Assembly (NCBI GenBank): GCA_030263635.1
Contig: SZPI01000054.1
Location: 16,127 to 80,126, forward strand
Source of the DNA: Flexicrinis sp001567485
GTDB taxonomy: Bacteria; Chloroflexota; Anaerolineae; Aggregatilineales; Phototrophicaceae
Direction: 5' to 3'
DNA length: 64,000 nucleotides
Below are positions 7,052 through 16,625 of this stretch, one piece after another. The notes under the pieces were generated by a model, which saw nothing but the letters and a program-made list of their open reading frames with translations, did not search any database and was not told the origin of the DNA. Position numbers and translations under genes: made by a program. Position 1 is the first letter of the stretch, and every line of letters begins with the position of its first letter.

Positions 7052-7969
7052 TTACCAGCCGCGTTGAGCGATCTTCTGCTGGTCGGTCATCGAACTAACG
7101 CTGATGCCGACCATCGCCTCGCCGAGGTTGCGGCTGACCTTCGCCAGCACGTCCGGGTTGTTGAAGTGGGTGACGGCTTCGACAATCGCCTTGGCCCGCT
7201 TGGCCGGATCGCCGCTCTTGAAGATACCGCTGCCGACGAACACGCCATCGACGCCGAGCTGCATCATCAACGCCGCGTCGGCCGGGGTCGCGACACCGCC
7301 GGCAGCGAAATTCACGACCGGCAGGCGGCCGAGTTCAGCCGTTTCCTTGACCAGCGCATACGGCGCCTGAATGTTCTTGGCGAACGTGAACATCTCGTCC
7401 TCGTCCAGCGAGGTCAGGCGGCGGATTTCCCCAAGCAGCGTTCGTGCATGGCGCACGGCCTCGACGACGTCGCCGGTGCCGGCCTCGCCCTTCGTGCGGA
7501 TCATGGCCGCGCCTTCGGCGATACGGCGCAGCGCCTCGCCCAAGTTGCGCGCTCCACAAACGAACGGGATCTTGAACTTGTGCTTGTTGATGTGGTGTTC
7601 CTCGTCGGCAGGGGTAAGGACTTCGCTCTCGTCAACGTAATCGATACCGATAGCTTCGAGGATTTGCGCTTCCACGAAATGACCGATGCGCGCCTTCGCC
7701 ATCACCGGAATCGTGACGGCTTTCATGATGCCCTCGATCATGTCGGGGTCGCTCATGCGCGCGACACCGCCGTGCGCGCGGATGTCCGCCGGAATGCGCT
7801 CAAGCGCCATAACAGCGACCGCGCCCGCATCTTCGGCGACCTTCGCCTGCTCCGGGGTTACGACGTCCATGATGACGCCGCCCTTCAGCATTTGCGCCAG
7901 CCCGCGCTTGACCGTTTCGGTGCCGGTCTCTCCGGTGTTGTGTCCATTGGTGTGTCCGTTTGTCGCCAT
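7052..7969 (-). CDS. pdxS: pyridoxal 5'-phosphate synthase, synthase subunit PdxS
   Basis: The 305-residue barrel enzyme makes PLP from ribose-5-phosphate, glyceraldehyde-3-phosphate and ammonia supplied by the glutaminase PdxT. Family signatures are clear: GGVIMDVVTPEQAKVAEDAGA, RIPADIR, PVMAKARIGHFVEAQ, and FVGSGIFKSGDP near the end. The catalytic lysines expected in MAKAR and RTKGEAGTG are present. The first 20 residues form a Gly/Asn/His/Thr-rich extension that is not part of the conserved core. pdxT is not next to it, as far as this window shows. Confidence 0.97.
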   Translation of the reverse strand: MATNGHTNGHNTGETGTETVKRGLAQMLKGGVIMDVVTPEQAKVAEDAGAVAVMALERIPADIRAHGGVARMSDPDMIEGIMKAVTIPVMAKARIGHFVEAQILEAIGIDYVDESEVLTPADEEHHINKHKFKIPFVCGARNLGEALRRIAEGAAMIRTKGEAGTGDVVEAVRHARTLLGEIRRLTSLDEDEMFTFAKNIQAPYALVKETAELGRLPVVNFAAGGVATPADAALMMQLGVDGVFVGSGIFKSGDPAKRAKAIVEAVTHFNNPDVLAKVSRNLGEAMVGISVSSMTDQQKIAQRGW

Positions 7970-8213
7970 GTCCGTAACCTATGTGCTCTCTCGGCCTATG
8001 CAGACTAGGCTACGAAACCACGCGCTGCAACTGTATGTCCACTTATTACCAATGTCGCGATTTCTCGCTGAACCCATTCCGTGAATTGCGGCTTGACAGC
8101 GGATTGAATACGGGTGGGCTGTTCGCGTTGGCGCTTGTATCAAAGTTGCACTATGGATCAACGCTGGCACGATGTACCCTTGCGGCGTCTGGCGCACCGT
8201 TCAAGGGATTTTC

Positions 8214-11200
8214 ATGCGACGCGATCTGCCGATCATCGCGCTGCTGTTCTTTCTGCCGCTGATTCTGTTCTGGCCGCAAACGATGGGCGGAAAGACGCTG
8301 CTGCCTGCCGAGAACCTGTATCAGTGGGAGCCGTTCTATACCTACCGTGATGAGGCCGGCGCGCCCGATCGCCCGCATAATCATCTGCTGAGCGATCTCG
8401 TCCTGCAGAATATGCAGTGGAAAACGTTCACGCGCCAGCAGTTCGCAGACGGCGAAATCCCGCTGTGGAACCCCTATCAGTTCGCCGGTATCCCGTTCCT
8501 TGCCGCGGGGCAGCAGCAGGTGTTGTATCCGCTCGGCGTGCTGTACGTGATCCTGCCGCTGGCGGCCGCGTATGGCTGGTTCACCGTGATCCACCTGTGG
8601 CTGGCCGGCGTGTTCATGTTCGGATTCGTGCGCGCGCTAGGGACAAGCCGGTTCGCCGCCGTCCTCGCCGCGATCACATATCAGCTGTGCGCGATGCTGG
8701 TCACAAGCGCGGTGTTCCCGATGATTATCGGCGCGGCGATCTGGCTGCCGCTGATTCTGCTGGCGGTCGAGTTCATCCTCCGCGGGAGGACGCTCGCGGG
8801 GCGAACCGCTGCGCCGCTTTGGGCCGCAGTCGGCGCGTTAGCGGTCGGGTGCAGCGTCCTCAGCGGGCACGCCGAACTGACGATCTATACGCTGTTGATC
8901 GCCGGTTATTTCGCCGGTGCGCGGCTGTTGGGACTGCTGTTGGCCCGTCAACCGATCCTGTCTGTGGCGGGTAAGGCAGGGTGGCTGCTCGGCATGGTCG
9001 CCGTGGGCTTGCTGTTGAGCGCGGTGCAGCTTGTCCCGCTGGTTGAGTTCGTGCAGACCAACTGGCGCGCCGAACGCAGCAGTCTTGAACAGGTGTTGAG
9101 CTATGCGCATCCGGCGCGTGATCTCGTCCAGTTCCTCCTGCCGAATTTCTACGGCAGCCCGGCGCATCACGCCTATTTTGACCTGTTCGGCGGAGGGTGG
9201 CAGCCTGCGCTCACCCAACCTGACGGCTTGCAGGTCATCGACTGGGGGATCAAGAACTACGTCGAAAGCGCGCTCTACGTTGGCATACTGCCGCTGGCGC
9301 TTGCGGTATTCGCGCTTCTCGCGCCGCGACAGACAGGGCGCCCGCCATACCGGCTGATCTTCGCCGTGCTGGGTATCGCGAGCCTGACGTTCATGTTTGG
9401 CCTGCCGACGTATGCCGCGGTGTACGTGCTGCCGGGGATCAATCAGCTCAATACGCCGTTTCGCTGGATTTACGGGTTTACCGTCGCCGTCGCCGTGCTG
9501 GCCGCGTTCGGCGCTGATGCCGTCGCTCAGAATCGTGCGCGGGCGCGTGCGATGGGCCGGACGCTGATCGGGGCGGGCGCGGTGCTGGCGCTAGGGCTGC
9601 TGGTGGCGCGCTTGACGTTTGATCTGTGGGCGCCGCATGTTGAGCCGATCGTCATGGGCATGGAGAAAGCCAGCGCCGCGTTCAGCGATATGGCGATGTT
9701 CTTCAGCTATCAAGCGCCTAACGTGCTGATCCTCGCTGTCGTGACCGTTGGCAGCGGGTGGGTGCTGCTGCGGCTGTTCGGGGATATTGACCGCGTCCGG
9801 CCTGTCACAGTCGGCGCGATTGCGCTGCTCGCGGCCGATCTGATGCTGGCGTCGTGGGGGTTCAACGCCGCCAGTGATCCGGTGCTGTTGGAGTATCGCC
9901 CTCCGGCGCTGCACTACCTGATCGAGCACGGAGACGACGGCCGGTACCTGACACTCAATCGGGACGGCCAGCGCGACATCTTGCAAGCCAATATGACCCT
10001 GCGCGACGGCCTGCGCGACGTGCGTGGCTATGACAGCATCATCTCGTCACAGTTCGTCGCGTATATGCGTGCGGCGTATCCACAGTCTCAGCTCGACTTT
10101 AACCGTATTTCCGCGCTGTATGGGTGGATGGACATCCCCGCGATCCTCAACAGCGCGCGCTTTCAACTGCTGGGTGTGCGCTATCTCGTGATGCACCTCG
10201 ACACCGAGCTTAACGCGACGGGGTGGACGGAGGTATACAGCGACCGCGCAGTACGGATTTATGAGAACGAGTCTGCGCTGCCGCTTGCGGCGGTGCTGCC
10301 GCCAGATTCCGCTGACATCACGCTCGATCAGCCGCTTGACCCGGCGCTGTTCACCGGAAACGAGGCGCGTCTCGTCTCTGACAGCGGGCGCGAACGGGTG
10401 TACGCCGTCGATCCGGACGGGGATGCGCTGCTGTTCGTTAGCGAAACTTACGCGGCGGGGTGGAAGGCGTTTGTGCGGCCTAGCGGCGCGCCGGAAACCG
10501 AAGAACGCGAAGTGCCGGTCGGGCGCGTGTTCGAGAACTTTATCGGCGTCTCGTTGAATGCGGACTCGCCGATCGACGTACGGCTGATCTACAGCCCGTC
10601 CAGCTTCCAGATCGGCGCGTTCGGCTCAGTGATCGGCGTTGCACTCACCCTCCTGATGGGGGGTGTTTGGGCGTGGCGCGCGTTGTTCGATCGCCGTCCT
10701 GACGCCGGTGGCACGCGGCTGATGCGCAATACCGTCGCGCCGATTATGCTCAACCTGTTCAATCGGGGGATCGACTTCGCCTTTGCGTCGGTGATGTTCC
10801 GCATCCTTGGGCCGGAGCGCGCAGGCGAATACTACTACGCCATCGTGATCTTCGGCTGGTTCGACATCTTCACCAACTTCGGACTCGACGTGTACCTGAT
10901 CCGCGAGGCGGGACGACTGCGCGAGCAGGCGGCGGCGCTGTTTTCCGGCACGACGTTGTTCCGGCTGATTCTGGCTGGCGCGGCGATCCCGCTGCTGCTG
11001 GCGTTTCTCTTGATACGGCAGGCGCTGTCCGATCCGTTGAGTGGTGACGTCCTGCTCACGATCGCGCTGTTCTACGTCGGGTTGATCCCCGGCAGCTTCA
11101 GCAAAGGGCTGACTTCGCTGTACTATGCGTTCGACCGCGCCGAGTATCCAGCGATGGTGACATCGCTCACGACGATCAGCAAAGTGACCGGTGGTGTGAT

Positions 11201-12185
11201 CGCGCTAATGGTGGGCTGGGGGATCGTTGGGCTGGCCGCCGTCAGCATCGTCACCAATCTGATCACGCTGGGCGTGCTGCTGTGGGGCGCGCGCGATATC
11301 CTGCGGACGACTCGTGGCGCGCGGCCTGACCTGACTGTGGTGCGTTCGATGGCCGGCCAGAGCTGGCCGCTGATGCTCAACCACTTCCTCGCCACCGTGT
11401 TTTTCCAGATCGACATCGTCATCCTCGAAGCGATGAAGGGTGAGCGAATCGTCGGGCTGTACCGCGTGGCGTACTCGTGGCTGCTGGCGATCAATGTCGT
11501 GCCAGCGTTCTACACGCAGGCGCTGATGGCGACGATGAGCCGTCAGGCCGCCGACGACCGCGCTGCCTTGCGCACGACCTACCGGATGAGCATCAAGCTG
11601 CTGGTGGGGATCGCGCTGCCTTTCGCCGTCGTATTCACCCTGCTGGCCGAGCCATTGACGTGGCTGTTGGGCGGATCAGCCTATCTCCCCGATGGGCAGA
11701 TCGCGTTGCAGATCATGGTGTGGAGCATCCCCATCGGCTGGATGAACAGCCTGACGCAGTATGCGCTGGTTGCGCTGGACTTGCAGCGCCGGGTGACGCG
11801 TGCGTTCGCCGCGGCGTGCATGTTCAACATCGTCACGAACATGCTCTTGATTCCGGCGTACAGCTATCAAGCCGCGGCGCTGACCACGATTGCGTCCGAG
11901 CTTGTGTTGTGCGTGTATTTCGCGCGCCTGATGCAAACCGGAATCGGAAAGGTCGGTTGGCTGGATCTGCTGTGGAAGCTGTATGCCGCTGCCGCCGTCA
12001 TGCTGATTGTGACCGTCGTGGCGGCCGCTGTTATTCCGCTGCTGCTGGCGGTCATCATAGGCGGGGCGGCGTACCTCGCTGCGTTCGTGCTGCTCCATCC
12101 GTTCGATGCGGACGAACTGGAACGGCTCAGCGCGGTGCTGCCACGGCGGGCCGTACAGCTTATGGGCTGGACGAGCGCCGCTTAA
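8214..12185 (+). CDS. fusion of YfhO-type membrane protein and polysaccharide flippase
   Basis: One uninterrupted frame encodes about 1323 residues. Residues 1-825 form a YfhO-family protein: N-terminal membrane segment RRDLPIIALLFFLPLILFWP, the G-x-IPLWNPYQFAG motif, about a dozen membrane segments, and a C-terminal soluble region ending with a last membrane helix. From residue 837 (MRNTVAPIMLNLFNRGIDFA) a complete Wzx/MATE-like lipid-linked polysaccharide flippase of about 485 residues follows, with about 12-14 membrane segments. YfhO proteins are linked to glycosylation of cell-surface polymers, and flippases move lipid-linked glycans outward, so a fusion makes functional sense. The ATG at 8214 follows AAGGGA. 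An in-frame ATG at 10722 marks the probable ancestral start of the second gene. Confidence 0.9.
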   Translation: MRRDLPIIALLFFLPLILFWPQTMGGKTLLPAENLYQWEPFYTYRDEAGAPDRPHNHLLSDLVLQNMQWKTFTRQQFADGEIPLWNPYQFAGIPFLAAGQQQVLYPLGVLYVILPLAAAYGWFTVIHLWLAGVFMFGFVRALGTSRFAAVLAAITYQLCAMLVTSAVFPMIIGAAIWLPLILLAVEFILRGRTLAGRTAAPLWAAVGALAVGCSVLSGHAELTIYTLLIAGYFAGARLLGLLLARQPILSVAGKAGWLLGMVAVGLLLSAVQLVPLVEFVQTNWRAERSSLEQVLSYAHPARDLVQFLLPNFYGSPAHHAYFDLFGGGWQPALTQPDGLQVIDWGIKNYVESALYVGILPLALAVFALLAPRQTGRPPYRLIFAVLGIASLTFMFGLPTYAAVYVLPGINQLNTPFRWIYGFTVAVAVLAAFGADAVAQNRARARAMGRTLIGAGAVLALGLLVARLTFDLWAPHVEPIVMGMEKASAAFSDMAMFFSYQAPNVLILAVVTVGSGWVLLRLFGDIDRVRPVTVGAIALLAADLMLASWGFNAASDPVLLEYRPPALHYLIEHGDDGRYLTLNRDGQRDILQANMTLRDGLRDVRGYDSIISSQFVAYMRAAYPQSQLDFNRISALYGWMDIPAILNSARFQLLGVRYLVMHLDTELNATGWTEVYSDRAVRIYENESALPLAAVLPPDSADITLDQPLDPALFTGNEARLVSDSGRERVYAVDPDGDALLFVSETYAAGWKAFVRPSGAPETEEREVPVGRVFENFIGVSLNADSPIDVRLIYSPSSFQIGAFGSVIGVALTLLMGGVWAWRALFDRRPDAGGTRLMRNTVAPIMLNLFNRGIDFAFASVMFRILGPERAGEYYYAIVIFGWFDIFTNFGLDVYLIREAGRLREQAAALFSGTTLFRLILAGAAIPLLLAFLLIRQALSDPLSGDVLLTIALFYVGLIPGSFSKGLTSLYYAFDRAEYPAMVTSLTTISKVTGGVIALMVGWGIVGLAAVSIVTNLITLGVLLWGARDILRTTRGARPDLTVVRSMAGQSWPLMLNHFLATVFFQIDIVILEAMKGERIVGLYRVAYSWLLAINVVPAFYTQALMATMSRQAADDRAALRTTYRMSIKLLVGIALPFAVVFTLLAEPLTWLLGGSAYLPDGQIALQIMVWSIPIGWMNSLTQYALVALDLQRRVTRAFAAACMFNIVTNMLLIPAYSYQAAALTTIASELVLCVYFARLMQTGIGKVGWLDLLWKLYAAAAVMLIVTVVAAAVIPLLLAVIIGGAAYLAAFVLLHPFDADELERLSAVLPRRAVQLMGWTSAA

Positions 12186-12677
12186 CGATCATCGGCACGC
12201 CGGGGATGGTCGCGGGATATACCGCTGAGTCAGCTGTGCGCTCACGTCAAACCGCTGCAGCACACGTGCCTCGATCTGCGCGAAGTTCGCCCCGATACAG
12301 CTGCGTGTTCCCCCGCCGAACGGGAGGTGTGAATACGGAGCAATCGCGGTTCCGGGGGCGAATCGTTCCGGGTCGAGCAGCTGCGTGATCGGGTCGGTGT
12401 CGATGCGCCACAGCAAGTTTTCGCGCTGCTCGCCCAACACCCACCGGCACGCTTCGGGGCCGGAAAGCACAACCGGATTGAAACCGGGCAAATTGATACG
12501 GAAGATGTCGCCGGGGTCATTACGCATGACCGGGAGCGCGGCCATGACGGATCGCTCACGCTGGATCGCACGCAGCGCCTTGAGGCCAATCTGAGCCGTC
12601 AGGGTGGGGATGGGTGCGGCCCTTGCGTGACCGTGGAGACCGCCGCGTATTATCGCATGTCCCGATGAGTGGAACAC
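12160..12677 (-). pseudogene. cytochrome P450 remnant with a large internal deletion and C-terminal frameshift
   Basis: The minus-strand frame joins a P450 N-terminus (GDIFRINLPGFNPVVLSGPEA, about residues 56-75) directly to the C-terminal heme-binding region. That region starts DPERFAPG and contains FGGGTRSCIG with the heme cysteine at about residue 127. About 270 residues, including the I helix and ExxR region, are absent. After the heme loop, IEARVLQRF lacks a few residues usual at this point. The frame then shifts: another frame reads GVPMIVKRRSSSP and stops at 12160-12162, the natural P450 ending, inside the 3' end of the flippase gene. Homology starts near 12617. It cannot encode a working oxygenase. 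Confidence 0.85.
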
Positions 12678-12716
12678 ACAAAAAGCCCCGGCAGGCGATC
12701 AACGCTGCCGGGGCTT
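12678..12716 (-). terminator. rho-independent terminator of the Bax-inhibitor gene
   Basis: On the minus strand a perfect 12-bp stem (AAGCCCCGGCAG on the plus strand with its complement 12705-12716) and a 10-base loop are followed by TTTTTGTG. It lies 22 bases after the stop of the Bax-inhibitor gene. Confidence 0.9.
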
Positions 12717-12738
12717 AGGTGGGTTGGGTGCGGCGTTC

Positions 12739-13506
12739 CTAGTCGTTGCGGCCGAACAGGCGCAGCAGGAACAGGAACAGGTTGATGAAGTCGAGGTACA
12801 GTTCCAACGCGCCGTAGATGCTGACCTTCAGCACCATGTTACTGTCGTTCTGGATCGCCGGGTTTTCGGCCATGCGCTTGATCTTCTGCGTGTCGTAGGC
12901 GGTCATGCCGACGAAGATCAGGACGCCGATGATGCTGATGATGTAGTCCAGCCCGCTGCTGCCGAGGAACAGGTTGACGAGCGACGCGACGATCAGGCCG
13001 ATCAAGCCCATCATCAGGTACTTGCCCATCGACGTCAGGTCGGACTTCGTCGTATAGCCGTAGACCGACATGATGCCGAACAGGATCGCGGTCGAGCCGA
13101 ACGCCTTGAAGATCGTCGCGTCAGCGTACACTACGAGCACAGACGACAGCATGACGCCCATGAGGGCCGCGTACAGCATGAACAGGCCGGCGGCTAACGT
13201 TGGGCTGAGCCATTTGCGTGTCAAACCGATGCCCAAGACGATGGCGAGCACGAACGTCGCGATCACCGAACCGAAGAGGACGACGGGGCTAAGCCAGATG
13301 CTGTTGGCGCCGGTCGCGAGCGCCGTTTCGATCTGATTGCTTACGAAGAACGCGACGAACGCCGAAACCGCCAAGCCCAAGAACATCCAGACGTAGACAA
13401 GGCGCATAACGGAATTCATGGTGATGGTACTGACCGGGTTGCTCGCAATCGCGTAGTCGCCGCCCGGCTGCATCCCAATTGGGGAGTCGTTTCTAAACAG
13501 AGCCAT
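12739..13506 (-). CDS. Bax inhibitor-1 family membrane protein
   Basis: The 255-residue protein has a polar N-terminal stretch of about 35 residues and then seven hydrophobic segments. It ends with the BI-1/YccA family features VGMTAYDTQKIKRM, ALELYLDFINLFLFLLRLFG and a conserved acidic residue set in the last helices. BacterialBI-1 proteins are thought to be pH-sensitive cation (calcium) leak channels in the cytoplasmic membrane; a role in membrane-protein quality control is known for YccA. It is transcribed alone, with its own terminator downstream and a TATAAT box at 13539-13544 upstream on the minus strand. Confidence 0.95.
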   Translation of the reverse strand: MALFRNDSPIGMQPGGDYAIASNPVSTITMNSVMRLVYVWMFLGLAVSAFVAFFVSNQIETALATGANSIWLSPVVLFGSVIATFVLAIVLGIGLTRKWLSPTLAAGLFMLYAALMGVMLSSVLVVYADATIFKAFGSTAILFGIMSVYGYTTKSDLTSMGKYLMMGLIGLIVASLVNLFLGSSGLDYIISIIGVLIFVGMTAYDTQKIKRMAENPAIQNDSNMVLKVSIYGALELYLDFINLFLFLLRLFGRND

Positions 13507-13619
13507 GCTAGGGTCTCCTGACTCAAACTGACGGTGTCATTATAGCGGGTAATTGTTAAGCCGCCGTAAATTCCTGCCCGGCGCTACCCAAGAGTTTGGG
13601 GGTGTCGAGCGTTCATAAT

Positions 13620-13647
13620 TTGTGCCGCGCCGTATTCCCTGTATAGT
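13620..13647 (+). promoter_or_regulatory. sigma-70-type promoter of the solute-binding/VWA/sortase operon
   Basis: TTGTGC at 13620-13625 and TATAGT at 13642-13647 are separated by 16 bases. Transcription would start near 13654, about 28 bases before the first ATG. The -35 match is only partial. Confidence 0.5.
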
Positions 13648-13681
13648 TGAGTCGGTATGCGCGGAACGCAAAGGGGAAAAG

Positions 13682-14731
13682 ATGCGGCGCGGAACCATTT
13701 TCATCATCCTATTTGTGTTGATCGCCGCGGCGCTCGTAGCAGCGACCACACTGCTGCGCAGCCAGCCGCCGGTGGAAATTGACGTCGCCGTCGATCCGCT
13801 GGCGGAGTTGTGGCTTCGTGCCGCGGCGCTCGAATTCAACACGTCTGGCGTGACCGTTGGCGTGGGCCGGCCCGTTCGCGTCAACGTCATCGTCGCGCCG
13901 GGGATGCAGATTCTCAACGAGCCGTGGTCATCGAGCAATCACCCGGATGGCTGGATTCCGGCGTGGTCGGGGTTTGCTGCTGGCATTCGCATGGCTGTGA
14001 CGGCGAACACCGAGGCGCTGTCGCTGGCGCGCACGCCGCTGGTGTGGATGCGCGATGCGTCTGAGGACAGCGCGATCTCCGCCCTGACGTGGGATGGTGT
14101 ACAAGAAGCGGCGGCGTCGAATCGGATCAATGTCGCGTTTTCTTCGCCTTCGCTTTCGGTGCAGGGATTCGCCGTGGTAGTTTCCGGCGCGGCGCATTTC
14201 CACGATTCGGGCGTGTTGACCGATACGCAGTTGAATGATAAAGCGATGCGCGATTGGTTGAAGCCGGTCATCGACAGTGTGCCGAACTTCAACACCATCC
14301 CGAACGATGTCGCGACGTATGTCGCCGGGCCGCAGGGGCGCACCGTCGATGTCGCTATCGGGCCGGAAAGCCAGTGGCTGGCCTCGCTGGACGTGCTTGC
14401 GCGCACATATACACCGGAGTTCGCGTATCCTGATTACCCGGTGATGTTCGATTTTCCGTATATCACGTTATCGAGCGCACAGACCACCGGCGACGAGCGC
14501 GCCGCATCGCAGGCGTTCGCGTCATACCTGCTGGGTGACGCACAGCAGCGCGCGCTCGACAGCTACGGCCTGCGGCCCGCGCTCGGTGAACCGCCTGAGA
14601 CATCCGCAAAATTCGTCGCGGCGGAACCCTACGGGATCATGCGCCAGCTTCCCGGTCTTCAGGCGGTACAGATTCCGCAGTCCTCTGCCATCAGCGGCCT
14701 GCGCCAATGGATACTCAGCAACGGCGGCTAG
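13682..14731 (+). CDS. membrane-anchored extracellular solute-binding-like protein
   Basis: The 349-residue protein has one N-terminal membrane segment (TIFIILFVLIAAALVAATTLL) that serves as anchor or uncleaved signal. The rest resembles the periplasmic-binding-protein fold: VAVDPLAELWLRAAALEFN near the start, and a C-terminal AASQAFASYLLGDAQQRALDSYGLRPA segment like that of molybdate/sulfate-type binding proteins. No permease is adjacent. The next gene encodes a second binding-fold protein fused to a VWA domain, so the pair likely works together at the surface rather than in import. ATG 13682 follows GGGGAAAAG. Confidence 0.8.
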   Translation: MRRGTIFIILFVLIAAALVAATTLLRSQPPVEIDVAVDPLAELWLRAAALEFNTSGVTVGVGRPVRVNVIVAPGMQILNEPWSSSNHPDGWIPAWSGFAAGIRMAVTANTEALSLARTPLVWMRDASEDSAISALTWDGVQEAAASNRINVAFSSPSLSVQGFAVVVSGAAHFHDSGVLTDTQLNDKAMRDWLKPVIDSVPNFNTIPNDVATYVAGPQGRTVDVAIGPESQWLASLDVLARTYTPEFAYPDYPVMFDFPYITLSSAQTTGDERAASQAFASYLLGDAQQRALDSYGLRPALGEPPETSAKFVAAEPYGIMRQLPGLQAVQIPQSSAISGLRQWILSNGG

Positions 14732-14766
14732 CCGCTTCCACGGTCGGTTCTCGAAGGAGTCTTCGT

Positions 14767-16509
14767 ATGTCATTCAAACGATTAGTGCTCGTGATGCTGC
14801 TCGCAGTCGCGGCTCTCAGCGGATGCGATCAGGGTGGTAATGGATCCACTGGCGGAATCCCTGCCAACGCCATTCAGATCTCCATTGTGTATTCGCCGGA
14901 GTTCGCGCCGTTCATGCCGGCGCTGATGGATCAGTTCAACTCGGCCTATGCGGAAGGGCGCAATCCGGTCACTGGCGCAGCGCTGGCGTCGGGCGAAAAG
15001 CCAATCTACATCACGGGTAAGGACGGCTCGTCCGGCACGGTGATGCAGGGGATCGTCAACGCCATCATCGCGCCCAACAACCAGAACGTCGAACGCCCGA
15101 CGATCTTCTCGCCGTCTGTCAGCCACTGGCTCGCGCTGGCGAACTTCCAGAGCGGCCGGCAGTTGTTCGATCTAGCCGACACGCAAGCCACCGCCCTCGC
15201 GCCGGTCGTCATGGCGATCTGGGAAAGCCGCCTGAACGCGATCCGGCAGACGGTCGGCTATGACGATGTCGGCTGGGAAGAACTGCTGCAAGTGTTGAAC
15301 AGCCCGAACGGTTGGCAGGACTTCGGCCTGCCGAACGCACGCCGGCAGGTGTACTACGGGCATACCGACCCGTATGTGAGTTCGACGGCGCTTTCGACCC
15401 TCATCGCCGAGTTCTACGCGTCGGCGCGGTCAAACGGGTTCACGGGCCGCGTTCTCACGCTTGACGAAGTACGGGATGAAGACGTGCAGGAAGGCGTGCG
15501 TAACATCGAGCAGTTGATCCGCCATTACTCACGCCGGACGACGGAGTTCAAGGAGTACATCGCGCAGGGAACCGAGTATCTCGATTTCGTCGCGTTGGAA
15601 GAGAACGACCTGATCTACATCAATCAGGGTAAGACGTCGCTCAAGCCGCCCGAACGGCTCGTCGCGCTGTACCCGAAGGAAGGCACGTTCTGGCACGAGC
15701 ACCCGATGGGCATCGTCAATGCGGACTGGGTCACGGCTGAACAGCGCGAGGCCGCGCGTGTCTTCGTTGATTTCATGCTCACCGAGCCGGTGCAAGAGCT
15801 GGTCATGGAGAACGGCTTCCGCCCGGCTAACCCGGCGGTCGAGCTGGCGTTCCCGTTTGTGCCTGAGAATGGTATCGACGTCGACGGCCCGCCTGAGGTG
15901 CTGAACGTTCCTGATCCGGAAGTCGTCGCTGAGATTCAGCAGAGTTGGTCGTTTGTGAAGAAGCAGGCCGACGTGCTGCTGGTGATCGATGTCTCCGGCT
16001 CGATGAACGGCGACAAGATCACGCAGGCACGCACCGCGGCCGAGGCTTTTATCAACGCGCTTGAGGTTGATAACCGCGTTGGGCTGGCCGTGTTCAGCGA
16101 CGATTATCGCGAGGTTATCCCGATGAACCGGCTTGAGAGCAACCTGAATCAAATCCTTCCGGCAGTCCGAAACGTGCGCGCTAACGGCGGCACCGAGCTG
16201 TATCTCGCTGTGCAGCGCGCCGTCGAACAGATGTCGGCGGTCGACGACGCGAATCGTATACGCGCTGTGGTGGTCTTGAGCGACGGTCAGGACACCGGCA
16301 CACAGGGCGTCACGCTGGCCGACGCCACGCGCGCGATCGGCGCGACGCGAGAAGATGTGAACCCGGTCATCGTCATCCCGGTCGCGTATGGCAGCGATGC
16401 CGACATCAACGCGCTGAACGCAATCGCCCGCGCCAGCGCGACCCGAGTCGCGTCCGGTGATCCGTCGAACATCGGCGCGGTGCTGGACATCATTTCCAGC
16501 TACTTCTAA
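14767..16509 (+). CDS. lipoprotein with solute-binding fold and C-terminal VWA domain
   Basis: The 580-residue protein begins with a lipoprotein signal (LVMLLAVAALSGC, lipobox cysteine near residue 20). Residues about 35-390 form a solute-binding-like domain, with NFQSGRQLFDLADTQATALAPVVMAIWES and ARVFVDFMLTEPVQELVMENGFRPANP. Residues about 403-580 form a von Willebrand A domain. Its MIDAS motif DVSGS is at 408-412, NGGTELY supplies the threonine, and VVLSDGQDT completes the site. VWA domains bind protein ligands through a metal. The start at 14767 follows GGAGT; the earlier ATG at 14707 lies inside the upstream gene. The 35-base spacing suggests one operon with the previous gene. Confidence 0.9.
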   Translation: MSFKRLVLVMLLAVAALSGCDQGGNGSTGGIPANAIQISIVYSPEFAPFMPALMDQFNSAYAEGRNPVTGAALASGEKPIYITGKDGSSGTVMQGIVNAIIAPNNQNVERPTIFSPSVSHWLALANFQSGRQLFDLADTQATALAPVVMAIWESRLNAIRQTVGYDDVGWEELLQVLNSPNGWQDFGLPNARRQVYYGHTDPYVSSTALSTLIAEFYASARSNGFTGRVLTLDEVRDEDVQEGVRNIEQLIRHYSRRTTEFKEYIAQGTEYLDFVALEENDLIYINQGKTSLKPPERLVALYPKEGTFWHEHPMGIVNADWVTAEQREAARVFVDFMLTEPVQELVMENGFRPANPAVELAFPFVPENGIDVDGPPEVLNVPDPEVVAEIQQSWSFVKKQADVLLVIDVSGSMNGDKITQARTAAEAFINALEVDNRVGLAVFSDDYREVIPMNRLESNLNQILPAVRNVRANGGTELYLAVQRAVEQMSAVDDANRIRAVVVLSDGQDTGTQGVTLADATRAIGATREDVNPVIVIPVAYGSDADINALNAIARASATRVASGDPSNIGAVLDIISSYF

Positions 16510-16625
16510 GGTCGTTGTATGAGGCTGGCTGGTGTGCCTACCGGGACGCCAGCCAGCCGTTTTCTACTGTACGCTTAACCTATCCCGGCAGATTACAACG
16601 GATAGGAACCTGTGTATCCGCTATA

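Noticed and set aside
6938..8008. 356-codon plus-strand frame over pdxS
   Set aside because: pdxS on the minus strand is unmistakable; the plus frame is a GC-driven shadow.
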